From Neocallimastix lanati (nom. inval.) (lineage: Eukaryota > Neocallimastigomycota > Neocallimastigomycetes > Neocallimastigales > Neocallimastigaceae): DNA of 64,000 nucleotides. Of the stretch, positions 63,873 through 64,000 are shown piece by piece. Within the stretch, counting starts at the first letter, position 1; each line of letters starts with the position of its first letter. The stretch spans positions 258,501 through 322,500 of the forward strand of contig JACVTC010000143.1 of the NCBI GenBank assembly GCA_016946835.1, in the 5' to 3' direction. The notes under the pieces were generated by a model. The model worked only from the letters and a program-made list of their open reading frames with translations, was not told the DNA's origin and searched no databases. Both the position numbers and the translations under genes were made by a program.

Positions 63873-64000
63873 TTTATTTAAATATATAAACATATATTAA
63901 TAGTTATATATATATATATATATATATAAATTTAAAAGATTTTATCCATATTTTCCAATATAAAATATCATAATAAAATTATTTTTTCATTTTCAAAATT
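63736..64000. other. TBC1D31 5' region, start not resolved
   Basis: An acceptor-like TGTAATGTAG precedes 63735 on the minus strand. Beyond it are AAT and TA repeats and an A run (63841-63869). Short ATG frames near 63950 end after a few codons. Either the first exon is very short and hidden here, or it is outside the window. Confidence 0.5.

Overview
The window looks like nuclear DNA of a zoosporic (flagellated) fungus, most likely an anaerobic gut fungus (Neocallimastigomycota). It is extremely A+T-rich. Its genes carry many short GT-AG introns, there are long ATT/AAT and A/T-homopolymer tracts and an Asn-rich protein tail, and the Hsp70 is of the fungal cytosolic (Ssa) type. One intact gene is an intraflagellar transport component, so the organism builds a flagellum. 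The species call is inference; the gene calls rest on conserved protein sequence read through splice sites whose phases agree.

Layout, left to right. (1) 0-7.2 kb: a heptamer satellite, a decayed WRAP73/WDR8-like WD-repeat gene that still has an intron, an intact 10-exon IFT70 (TTC30) gene, and a tRNA-Ala(UGC). (2) 7.2-18.5 kb: gene-poor DNA with a dispersed diverged repeat, then three Mutator-type DNA elements. These are a 301-bp deletion derivative (10666-10966), a 3.5-kb element with a 10-bp target duplication (12361-15837), and a 2.4-kb element with a perfect 9-bp target duplication (15895-18319). Both transposase genes are dead. (3) 19.0-33.3 kb: a direct tandem duplication of about 6 kb, each unit carrying an intronless cytosolic Hsp70 gene with an identical 646-aa product, a heat-shock element upstream, and an internally deleted LINE relic. 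A truncated LINE sits between the units. (4) 33.4-43.4 kb: a nest of LINE retrotransposons, with one full-length open reading frame of 1377 aa (endonuclease + reverse transcriptase + Cys/His knuckle), an in-frame internally deleted copy, and a frameshifted copy interrupted by a second insertion with a clean 13-bp target duplication. (5) 43.7-44.9 kb: a two-exon, two-RRM RNA-binding protein gene. (6) 45-53.8 kb: nearly gene-free A+T-rich DNA with period-7 satellites. (7) 53.9-63.7 kb: a gene of about 21 exons for a TBC1D31 (WDR67) homologue: WD repeats, a degenerate TBC domain, coiled coil, and a long Asn-rich tail.

The host genes fall into a flagellum/centrosome set (WRAP73 relic, IFT70, TBC1D31), a stress chaperone pair, and an RNA-binding protein. 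Almost everything lies on the minus strand: all host genes, the tRNA, every LINE piece and one transposase. Only one transposase relic points right. I found no clearly new multi-gene system. The observations most worth checking are the ciliary gene grouping, the homogenised Hsp70 pair, and the exactly datable nested transposon insertions.
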